Origin: Corynebacterium liangguodongii
GTDB lineage: Bacteria; Actinomycetota; Actinomycetes; Mycobacteriales; Mycobacteriaceae
Direction of reading: 5' to 3'
Assembly (NCBI RefSeq): GCF_003070865.1
Contig: NZ_CP026948.1
Location: 1,426,001 to 1,490,000 of the forward strand
Length of the DNA: 64,000 nucleotides
Each line of letters begins with the position of its first letter. Positions within the stretch are counted from its first letter, which is position 1. Under the pieces are notes generated by a model. The model had not been told where the DNA came from and did no database searches. It saw nothing but the letters and a program-made list of their open reading frames with translations. Made by a program: the position numbers and the translations under genes. Of this stretch, positions 57,620-64,000 are shown piece after piece.

Positions 57620-60022
57620 ATGACCGACCACGCAACGCCCCACGACAACCCCTCGTTCTCCCAATCGATCCCCGGCCATGTCCGCGGGTTCTCGGGGGCG
57701 AGGCCGGAGAACTCCACGGTAAAGAAGTATTGGACGGGCCTCTCAGCTGCCGTTATAGACCAGATCGCCGGCAATTGGAACGCGACGAAACAGGCCTACG
57801 CGGCCACCAGGAGCCAGGCATATTTCTCCGCCGAGTTCCTCCAGGGCAGAGCGCTGCTGAACAACCTCACCAACCTGGGTCTTGTTGATGACGCCAAGGC
57901 CGTCGCCGCGCAGCACGGCTTCGATCTCACCGACGTGCTAGAGGCCGAGCACGATGCGGCGCTGGGAAACGGCGGCCTGGGCCGCCTCGCCGCCTGCTTT
58001 CTTGATTCCGCGGTAACCCTGGAATACCCGCTGACCGGCTACGGCCTGCTCTACCGCTACGGGCTGTTTCGCCAGGAGTTCGTGGGCGGGTTCCAAAAGG
58101 AGCACCCGGACGCGTGGAAGGAGTCGTTCTACCCGTTTATCGTGCGCCGGGGCACGCAGCAGCGCGTGGTCACGTTCGATGACATGAGCGTGCGCGCGGT
58201 GCCCTACGACATGCCGATTACCGGCTACGGTACGAAAAACGTCGGCACGCTGCGCCTGTGGGACGCCAAGCCGATGCACGAGTTTGACTACGACGCCTTT
58301 AACTCCCAACGCTTCTCCGACGCGATCTTGGAGCGCGAGGCCGTCCACGACCTCACCCGCGTGCTCTACCCCAACGACACCACTTTCGCCGGCAAGGTGC
58401 TGCGCGTGCGCCAACAGTACTTCTTCGTCTCCGCTTCGCTGCAGGAGATGATCGACAACTACATCGCCCACCACGGCGAGGACCTCTCCGGCTTCCACAA
58501 GTACAACTCCATCCAGCTCAACGACACCCACCCGGTCATCGCCATCCCCGAGCTCATGCGCCTGCTCATGGATTCCCACGGCATGGGCTGGGAGGACGCG
58601 TGGGAGGTGACCACGAAGACCTTCGCCTATACCAACCACACGGTGCTGGAGGAGGCGCTGGAGCGCTGGGACGTGGCCATTTTCAAGCAGCTGTTCTGGC
58701 GCATCTGGGAGATCGTTGTGGAGATCGACCGCCGCTACCGCATCGACATGGAGGCCCGCGGGATCGGCCCGGAGGAGGCGCACCACTTCTCCCCCGTCCA
58801 CGACGGCCAGGTCCACATGGCGTGGATCGCCTGTTACGGCTCCTACTCGGTCAACGGCGTGGCGGCGATGCACACCGAGATTCTCAAGCGCGACACGTTG
58901 AGGTACTGGTACGAGCTCTACCCGGATCACTTCAACAACAAGACCAACGGCGTGACCCCGCGCCGCTGGCTGCGCATGTGCAACCCGCGCCTCTCGGCGC
59001 TGCTCGACCGCCTGATGGGGTCAGACGCTTGGGTGACCGACCTGCCCAGGCTCGAAGAGCTCGCCCACTTCGCCGCCGACGACGCCGTGATGGGTGAGCT
59101 TGCCGAGATCAAGGCGGCGAACAAGCGCGACTTCGCAGCCTGGATCTCCCAGCACCAAGGTATCGAGGTCGACCCGGATTCCATCTTCGACACCCAGATC
59201 AAGCGGCTTCACGAGTACAAGCGCCAGCTCTTAAACGCCCTCTACATCCTCGACCTCTACTTCCGTATCAAGGACGACGGGGAGCGCGACCTGCCCAAGC
59301 GCACGTTCATCTTCGGCGCGAAGGCGGCGCCGGGCTACGTGCGCGCGAAGGGCATCATCAAGCTCATCAACTCCATCGCCGAGCTGGTCAACAACGACCC
59401 CGAGGTGTCGAAGTACCTAACCGTGGTGTTCGTCGAGAACTACAACGTCTCCCCCGCCGAGCAGATCATCCCGGCCTCGGATGTCTCCGAGCAGATTTCG
59501 CTGGCCGGCAAGGAGGCCTCTGGCACCTCGAACATGAAGTTCATGATGAACGGCGCGCTCACCCTGGGCACGATGGACGGCGCGAACGTCGAGATCGTCG
59601 ATGCGGTGGGCGAGGACAACGCCTACGTCTTCGGCGCGCGCGAGGAAGAGCTTCCCGAGCTGCGTGCGAGCTACAACCCCTACGCCGCCTACAAGTCGGT
59701 GCCCGGCCTCAAGCGCGCGCTCGACGCGCTCGTCGACGGCACGCTTGACGACGCCTCCTCCGGCGCCTTCCACGACATCCGCGGCTCCCTCCTCGACGGC
59801 CAGGGCGGCACCCCGGACGTCTACTACGTGCTCGGCGACTTCGCCGACTACCGCGCCACCCGCGACCGCATGGCCCGAGACTACGTCACAGACCCGCTCG
59901 CCTGGGCGCGCAAGTGCTGGATCAACATCTGCTCTTCCGGCCGCTTCTCCTCCGACCGTACGATCAACGACTACGCCACCGAGGTGTGGAAGCTCGAGCG
60001 CACGCCGATCGAGGGCGAGTAG
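57620..60022 (+). CDS. glgP: Glycogen/maltodextrin phosphorylase
   Basis: This 800-residue PLP enzyme releases glucose-1-phosphate from alpha-1,4-glucans. Signatures include SAEFLQGRALLNNL, LGNGGLGRLAACFLDS, YNSIQLNDTHPVIAIPELMRLL and the PLP-site EASGTSNMKFMMNGAL with Lys640. Length and layout are normal for the bacterial GlgP/MalP family. AGGAGG precedes the ATG at 57620. The 106-bp inverted-repeat element lies ~90 bases upstream. Confidence 0.95.
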   Translation: MTDHATPHDNPSFSQSIPGHVRGFSGARPENSTVKKYWTGLSAAVIDQIAGNWNATKQAYAATRSQAYFSAEFLQGRALLNNLTNLGLVDDAKAVAAQHGFDLTDVLEAEHDAALGNGGLGRLAACFLDSAVTLEYPLTGYGLLYRYGLFRQEFVGGFQKEHPDAWKESFYPFIVRRGTQQRVVTFDDMSVRAVPYDMPITGYGTKNVGTLRLWDAKPMHEFDYDAFNSQRFSDAILEREAVHDLTRVLYPNDTTFAGKVLRVRQQYFFVSASLQEMIDNYIAHHGEDLSGFHKYNSIQLNDTHPVIAIPELMRLLMDSHGMGWEDAWEVTTKTFAYTNHTVLEEALERWDVAIFKQLFWRIWEIVVEIDRRYRIDMEARGIGPEEAHHFSPVHDGQVHMAWIACYGSYSVNGVAAMHTEILKRDTLRYWYELYPDHFNNKTNGVTPRRWLRMCNPRLSALLDRLMGSDAWVTDLPRLEELAHFAADDAVMGELAEIKAANKRDFAAWISQHQGIEVDPDSIFDTQIKRLHEYKRQLLNALYILDLYFRIKDDGERDLPKRTFIFGAKAAPGYVRAKGIIKLINSIAELVNNDPEVSKYLTVVFVENYNVSPAEQIIPASDVSEQISLAGKEASGTSNMKFMMNGALTLGTMDGANVEIVDAVGEDNAYVFGAREEELPELRASYNPYAAYKSVPGLKRALDALVDGTLDDASSGAFHDIRGSLLDGQGGTPDVYYVLGDFADYRATRDRMARDYVTDPLAWARKCWINICSSGRFSSDRTINDYATEVWKLERTPIEGE

Positions 60023-60064
60023 CCTAGGAACCCTGGGGATTGCAGGCACCGGCATCGCGGGCCT

Positions 60065-60142
60065 GTGACAACGGTGGCACCCCCGCGGTCACCGTTGTCA
60101 CTTTCCCCAGGTCGCGCGCCGACCCCACGTCACCGTTGTCAC
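60065..60142. repeat. Dispersed GTGACA(A/T)C palindromic repeat, copy C
   Basis: GTGACAACGGTG (60065-60076) pairs perfectly with CACCGTTGTCAC (60090-60101), and CACCGTTGTCAC recurs at 60131-60142, 41 bases on. 60088-60115 on the minus strand matches 32403-32430 at 26 of 28 bases. It fills the spacer between glgP and the convergent ABC importer and could also terminate transcription. Confidence 0.65.
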
Positions 60143-61101
60143 CCCTCCCCGGCCGACGACGCGGAATGAGCCAGTGCGTCCTGCAGCGCCTCCGCCCCCG
60201 CAACGCTCAGCGGCGAGGCGGGCTCGATGAAAGATAGATACATCGGTACAACCTCGCCAGAGCGCACCGCCGCAATGGAGTCCGCTCCGGGCAGCGATGT
60301 CACCGCGCCCACGGCGTCGTCCTCCCCGGAGTTGAGCACGACGATGACGTCGGGGTTTGCCGCCACGAGCTGCTCCGCGCTGATGTCGAAGACCCGCTCG
60401 CCCACGTCCGCGAAGACGTTGCGCAGCCCGAGCGATGCGGCAACCGGCGCCGCCATCGAGGCCGCCCCGTAGCCGTAGGTCGTCCCGCCTTCGAGCCCGG
60501 GGTAGACGAATGCGACGCTCCTGCCCTCGCCCACGGAGGCATCGAGATGGGCAATACGCGTATCGACGCCCTTTATCACCGCCCCCGCCCGCTCCGGCAC
60601 CCCCATCGCGCGGGCGTAGAGGTCAATCTGGGCACCCACATCCGCCCAGCTCGCGGAGGTGATTTCGCCACAAAACCCCGGCTCGGAGAGGATCGGGACC
60701 GCCCCGGCGGTCTCCGGGTTGACGGTGTCGCTGTAGCCGACGATGAGGTCGGGGTTGTCGGCCATGACGGCCTCTTTGGTGATCTGGATGTGCCCGGTGT
60801 TGTTGAGGCGGTCCGACAGCGACGGGATGGCGTCGAGCTGGGCGTTGACGGCATCGGTGAAGTACTCGCGCGGGAAGAAGCCCGCCTTGGCCACGACCTT
60901 GTCAAGCACGCCGAGGCCATCGAGCGTGGCCACCGCCGTGGAGTCCTGCAGCACGACGCGCTCGGGGGCGTGGGTAAACGCAACCTCGCGCCCACAGTTG
61001 GCCACGGTGTAGGCGGCCTCGGAGTCTGGGGCCGGCGCGCAGGAGCACAGCAGCGTTGCGGCGGCTAGAATCATCCCGGTTCGGGCGAATGTGGGGTTCA
61101 T
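60139..61101 (-). CDS. ABC transporter substrate-binding lipoprotein (iron-siderophore/cobalamin type)
   Basis: This 320-residue protein has a lipoprotein signal (LCSC, Cys at about 21) and the helical-backbone FecB/BtuF binding fold, with APERVVLQDSTAVATLDGLGV at the first lobe and ANPDVIVVLNSGEDD at the second. It binds a metal chelate outside the membrane; siderophore, haem or cobalamin are all possible. Its ATG overlaps the ATPase stop as ATGA. It is the last gene of the permease-ATPase-binding protein operon. Confidence 0.88.
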   Translation of the reverse strand: MNPTFARTGMILAAATLLCSCAPAPDSEAAYTVANCGREVAFTHAPERVVLQDSTAVATLDGLGVLDKVVAKAGFFPREYFTDAVNAQLDAIPSLSDRLNNTGHIQITKEAVMADNPDLIVGYSDTVNPETAGAVPILSEPGFCGEITSASWADVGAQIDLYARAMGVPERAGAVIKGVDTRIAHLDASVGEGRSVAFVYPGLEGGTTYGYGAASMAAPVAASLGLRNVFADVGERVFDISAEQLVAANPDVIVVLNSGEDDAVGAVTSLPGADSIAAVRSGEVVPMYLSFIEPASPLSVAGAEALQDALAHSASSAGEG

Positions 61102-61826
61102 TGTTGTTCCTCTCGTGTGAACGCAAAAAGGTCGCCCGCGCGGTGGACGCGGACGTTGTAGATCGGCTCAAGCACCTCAGGCACGAGCACCTCTCTCGGT
61201 GCTCCCGCGGCGGCGACGCGACCGCCGTCAAGGACGTAGACCACATCGCAGTACGCCAGCGCCTGGTTGAGGTCGTGGAGCACGACCACGGCGCCGCCGT
61301 CGAACTCGCCCAAGATGTAGAAGAGGTCGAGCTGGTGGTGGATGTCGAGGTGGTTGCCGGGTTCATCGAGAAGCAGGTAGCGGGGGCGCTGCGCGAGCGC
61401 GCGGGCGATCATCACCCGTTGCCGCTCCCCGCCGGATAGCTGCGCGATCGGCCGGTGCGCCAGCCCCAGCAAGCCCACCTTCTCCAGCGCGGTGGCGATC
61501 TCTTCTTCCCCGCGCCCGCGCCGGTCCCTATGCGGCAGGCGCCCGAGCGAGACGAGCTCGGCCACGCTCATCCGGTCGTTGAAGGAAGGCTCTTGGCTCA
61601 CCACCGCGACGCTCCGGGCGAGGTCGCGCGGGGAGAGTGTGGCGAGGTCTGTGGCGTCGATACGCACCCTGCCCGCCGTCGGTGTGAGCGCGCCGAACAA
61701 GCACTTCAGCAGGGTTGTCTTGCCCGCCCCGTTCGGCCCGATAATGCCGGTGACTCCCCGGTCCGCGAACTGCGCGTCCACCCCGCGCAGGATGGAGCGG
61801 TACTCGATACCGCGTGCCTCGATCAC
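61098..61826 (-). CDS. ABC transporter ATP-binding protein (FecE/BtuD type)
   Basis: This 242-residue ATPase energises the importer. Walker A GPNGAGKTT (30-38), Q-loop VVSQEPSFNDRMSV, signature LSGGERQRVMIARAL, Walker B YLLLDEPGNHLDI and switch His (VVLHDLNQ) are intact. The GTG at 61826 overlaps the permease stop as GTGA; longer frames lie in the permease gene. Overlaps at both ends show tight co-translation. Confidence 0.93.
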   Translation of the reverse strand: MIEARGIEYRSILRGVDAQFADRGVTGIIGPNGAGKTTLLKCLFGALTPTAGRVRIDATDLATLSPRDLARSVAVVSQEPSFNDRMSVAELVSLGRLPHRDRRGRGEEEIATALEKVGLLGLAHRPIAQLSGGERQRVMIARALAQRPRYLLLDEPGNHLDIHHQLDLFYILGEFDGGAVVVLHDLNQALAYCDVVYVLDGGRVAAAGAPREVLVPEVLEPIYNVRVHRAGDLFAFTREEQQ

Positions 61827-62881
61827 AGCTTCTCCCCCGAGCGTGCGACCAGAACGACCAGGAGCGGGGCGCCTACGAGCGCGGTGAGCACGCCAATCGG
61901 GATCTCCTGGGGTGCGAGCAGCGTGCGCGAGGCCACGTCGGCGGCCACGGTCAGGCTTGCTCCGAGCGCGGCCGCGAGCGGGAGGACGCGACGGTGGAGT
62001 CCGCCCACGAGGCGGCGAGCGATGTGGGGCACGACCAGGCCGACGAACCCGATCGAGCCGGCGACCGACACGACGGCACCGACCACGAGGCAACACACCA
62101 CAACGAGGAGCAGGCGGGCGCGATCCGGGTTCACCCCGAGGGTGCGGGCGGTGTCGTCGCCGAGCGTGAGGGCGTCGATACGCGTGCCCAGGACCCACAA
62201 AGCCAGGCAGCAGGCACAAACCACCGCGATGGTGGCCCACAGGACCGGACCGCGCGAGGCCATGGCGAGCGAGCCGAGCAGCCAAAACATCACTGAACGG
62301 GCGCCCTGCGCGTTATCGGAGGCAAAGACGAGTAGGGAGGTCAACGCCGATAGCGCGTAGCCAACGGCAACTCCGCCCATGAGCAAGCGCGCCGCGGATA
62401 ACCCGCCCCCGCCCCGCGCCAGAGCGAGCATGAGCACGGAGGCGGCGACCGCACCGAAAAAGGCCATCGCCTGCAGCGCGAGCGCGCCGAACACCCCGGC
62501 CCCGACCCCGAAGAGGATTGCGCACGCCGCGCCCGTCGACGCGCCGGCGTTGATCCCGAGGATGTAGGGATCCGCCAACACGTTGGCCACCACCGCTTGA
62601 AGCACCACGCCGGCCACCGCCAATCCCGCGCCCACCGTCGCCCCGAGCAGGACCCGGGGCAGGCGGATGTCCCAGACGACGCTGCTGTACGTAGCCAGGT
62701 TTTCGGGAATCGGCGCGCCTTTGATGTGGCGGGCGATGACCTCGGCGGCAACTGACGGGGGCACGACCGTGGGGCCGATGGCTACGGCGATCACGCAGAC
62801 GGCAACCGAAGCGGTCGCGGCCACGGCCAGCCACCCCAGCGCGCGGGTGCGTGCGCGGCGCAGCCCCAGCGTGTCGCCCAT
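61823..62881 (-). CDS. ABC transporter permease (FecCD/BtuC family)
   Basis: This 352-residue membrane protein has about nine to ten spans and FecCD hallmarks: LPRVLLGATVGAGLAVAGVVLQ, ADPYILGINAGASTGAACAI and the C-terminal FVGLVVPHIARRLVGGLHRRVLPLAA coupling segment. AGGAGG lies 5 bases before the ATG at 62881. It is the first gene of the importer operon and diverges from the ArsR gene across a 98-base AT-rich spacer. Confidence 0.93.
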   Translation of the reverse strand: MGDTLGLRRARTRALGWLAVAATASVAVCVIAVAIGPTVVPPSVAAEVIARHIKGAPIPENLATYSSVVWDIRLPRVLLGATVGAGLAVAGVVLQAVVANVLADPYILGINAGASTGAACAILFGVGAGVFGALALQAMAFFGAVAASVLMLALARGGGGLSAARLLMGGVAVGYALSALTSLLVFASDNAQGARSVMFWLLGSLAMASRGPVLWATIAVVCACCLALWVLGTRIDALTLGDDTARTLGVNPDRARLLLVVVCCLVVGAVVSVAGSIGFVGLVVPHIARRLVGGLHRRVLPLAAALGASLTVAADVASRTLLAPQEIPIGVLTALVGAPLLVVLVARSGEKL

Positions 62882-62979
62882 GCACACCTCCTACATCTGT
62901 CATTCAATTGATTATTAGACTATGAGGCAAAGGAACACACTACTCCCCCGATGGATAATGGAGCCTGGGAGGATCCATA
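62882..62979. promoter_or_regulatory. Divergent promoter/operator between importer and ArsR gene
   Basis: The AT-rich core at about 62901-62925 contains the perfect palindrome TCAATTGA (62904-62911) and overlapping -10-like sequences (TAATAATC toward the importer, GACTAT toward the regulator). TCAT and ATGA flank the core. Arrangement and symmetry fit an ArsR-type operator controlling both sides. Confidence 0.55.
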
Positions 62980-63288
62980 ATGTCTGATCTCAAGCACACC
63001 ATCGCCATAGCCGACGAGTGGGCGCCGACGTTTCGCCTGCTTGGCGACGCCACACGCCTCAAACTCCTCTGCTCGATCCACTTCTCCGGCCAACACGCTC
63101 TCACCGTCAGCGAACTCGCCGATGCCACCGGCACCCGGCTAGCAACCACCTCCGCCGCGCTACGTTCCCTGGAAGCCGCGGGCGCGGTCGCGGCTCGGCG
63201 CGAGGGCAGATCGGTCTACTACGCAATAAGCGACGAGCGCGTCCACGAGCTGCTGCACTTCTTCGGCGCCGAGCACGCGGCAAGCTAG
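62980..63288 (+). CDS. ArsR-family winged-helix regulator
   Basis: This 102-residue repressor has the ArsR fold: FRLLGDATRLKLLCSIHFSG at the N-terminal helices, the recognition region VSELADATGTRLATTSAALRSLEAAG and the wing VAARREGRSVYYAISDERV. Only one Cys is present, so a Cys-based metal site of the ArsR/CadC type is unlikely; a His/Asp site near the C-terminus (ERVHELLHFFGAEH) is possible. GGGAGGATCC precedes the ATG. Divergence from the importer suggests metal- or cofactor-dependent control. Confidence 0.85.
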   Translation: MSDLKHTIAIADEWAPTFRLLGDATRLKLLCSIHFSGQHALTVSELADATGTRLATTSAALRSLEAAGAVAARREGRSVYYAISDERVHELLHFFGAEHAAS

Positions 63289-63448
63289 AAGGCTCATCGG
63301 CGTCATGTGCCGTTCGGGGCCTGTGGTACGGCTGCGGTGGTACGGCTGTTTAGTTCATCGTGCGCGAGTGGCGGGATTAGTTTAGGGCAACGGTTGGACC
63401 GTACTGGGTGTATGAGAGACATGGACCTGCAAAGGAAAGTATGAGACC

Positions 63449-63770
63449 ATGTATAACGTGAAGTACGACCAGCAGACGCGGGAACGCGCGCTGCGCCTGG
63501 ACCACGAGGCCTTGGGAGAGGGTGGAACCTCGAAGGCGGGAACCTGCCGCAAGATCGGCGCCATGCTGGATATCAACCCAGCGACACTGCACAACTGGAT
63601 CCGCCGGGCTGAGAATAAAGCGCAGGCAGACAAGACTGCATCGGAGGCGGACAAGGACGCCGAACGTGCCCAGCTGCGCAGGGAAAATGCAATTGAAGGA
63701 AGCCGACGAGCGCTTGACGTTGGTCTTAGGCTTTTTCGCCCAAGCGGATCTCGACCGCACACTCACATAG
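63449..63770 (+). pseudogene. IS3-family OrfA, frameshifted
   Basis: The reading frame starting at 63449 (MYNVKYDQQTRERALRLDHE...) is an IS3 OrfA with the helix-turn-helix IGAMLDINPATLHNWIRR and the start of the leucine zipper (AQLRREN). At about 63690 the frame breaks; the expected tail LKEADERLTLVLGFFAQADL continues in another frame to TAG at 63768. The gene is therefore inactivated by a small indel unless corrected. Confidence 0.75.
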
Positions 63771-63960
63771 TCGTGGATTTCCTCCACGTTCAACGGCGCC
63801 TATAGTCCATCGAGCGGATGTGCCGAGTGTTACAAGAACACCAGTATGCCATGTCACTAGCCGCCTACTATCGGTATCAGCAGCGCGGTTTTGGTCCTAC
63901 ACCAGCAGCCTGGTTCGCTTTGGCTTTGATGGAGGGTAGGATATTGGAGAAGGAAACTCT
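63771..63960 (+). pseudogene. Decayed IS3-family OrfB start
   Basis: A frame overlapping the end of OrfA reads VVDFLHVQRRL, stop, then SIERMCRVLQEHQYAMSLAAYYRYQQRGFGPTPAAWF. This is the N-terminal pattern of IS3 OrfB (dimer of IERMCRVLQ and AAYYRYQ segments) with an in-frame TAG at 63803. Homology fades before the next element starts at 63964; the catalytic DDE region is not in the window. Confidence 0.6.
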
Positions 63961-63963
63961 TTC

Positions 63964-64000
63964 ATGCCCACTGAGTACACTGCCGAGCTCAAGCAGCGTG
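63964..64000 (+). CDS. IS3-family OrfA N-terminus, cut by window end
   Basis: ATG at 63964 opens MPTEYTAELKQR, the usual beginning of IS3 OrfA transposase subunits, with GGAGAAGGAAA 8-18 bases upstream. Only 12 complete codons are visible. It differs from the OrfA at 63449, so a second IS3-type element appears to be inserted into, or abut, the decayed first one. Confidence 0.6.
   Translation, partial: MPTEYTAELKQR

Noticed and set aside
63323-63348. Two copies of GTGGTACGGCTG 14 bases apart, considered as a target duplication of the IS3 element
   Set aside because: The copies are adjacent on one side of the element instead of flanking it, so they are a simple tandem duplication.

Overview
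The window is chromosomal DNA from a high-GC, mycolic-acid-type actinobacterium, almost certainly a Corynebacterium. This rests on mycothione reductase (mycothiol metabolism), DUF2469 and DUF2631 proteins, a SepIVA/DivIVA-like coiled-coil protein, AmtR-like boxes at nitrogen genes, and a gene order that follows the dxr-to-rnc block known from Mycobacterium tuberculosis and C. glutamicum. Species cannot be fixed from sequence alone. I saw no rRNA, tRNA or CRISPR array.

Layout. 1-1.3 kb: end of an ATPase gene, a decayed IS5-type transposase and a small membrane protein. 1.3-8.5 kb: an RsmC-like methyltransferase and cobA, a short SelO, malate:quinone oxidoreductase, an alpha/beta hydrolase overlapping mycothione reductase, and a gene remnant. 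8.6-15 kb (minus strand): map, a penicillin-binding lipoprotein, ispG, the site-2 protease Rip1/RseP and dxr. 15-21.2 kb: rlmN, cdsA, frr, pyrH, tsf, rpsB. 21.4 kb: two perfect DnaA boxes. 21.5-33 kb: secreted M23 protein, xerC, dprA, comM/yifB, yraN, DUF2469, rnhB, lepB, rplS, tex, trmD, rimM, rpsP. 33-41 kb: OafB-like acyltransferase, ffh, glnK, amtB, ftsY and a META-domain lipoprotein.

41-47 kb is the most unusual part. Full-length smc is preceded by an AT-richer two-gene cassette (a secreted 155-aa protein and a 107-aa helical protein). Beyond it lies a second, truncated copy of the first ~490 bp of smc, then 84-bp tandem repeats rich in hairpins. The cassette therefore separates intact smc from its ancestral upstream region, and neither cassette gene is recognised. 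This is the best candidate here for something undescribed.

46.7-63.3 kb: acyP, an AGCS alanine/sodium symporter, mutM, rnc, a DUF177 protein, SepIVA-like protein, gdhA, glycerate kinase, a GalT-like DUF4921 protein, an M20 amidohydrolase, glgP behind a 106-bp inverted-repeat element, and an iron/cobalamin-type ABC importer divergent from an ArsR-family regulator. The window ends in a decayed IS3-type element and the first codons of another IS3 OrfA.

The genes are mostly core functions: translation and co-translational targeting (rpsB, tsf, frr, rplS, rpsP, ffh, ftsY, lepB), isoprenoid and lipid precursors (dxr, ispG, cdsA), DNA processing (xerC, dprA, smc, mutM, rnhB) and nitrogen assimilation (amtB, glnK, gdhA). 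The usual glnD is missing beside glnK. Several intergenic regions share GTGACA(T/A)C palindromes that look like one dispersed repeat family.
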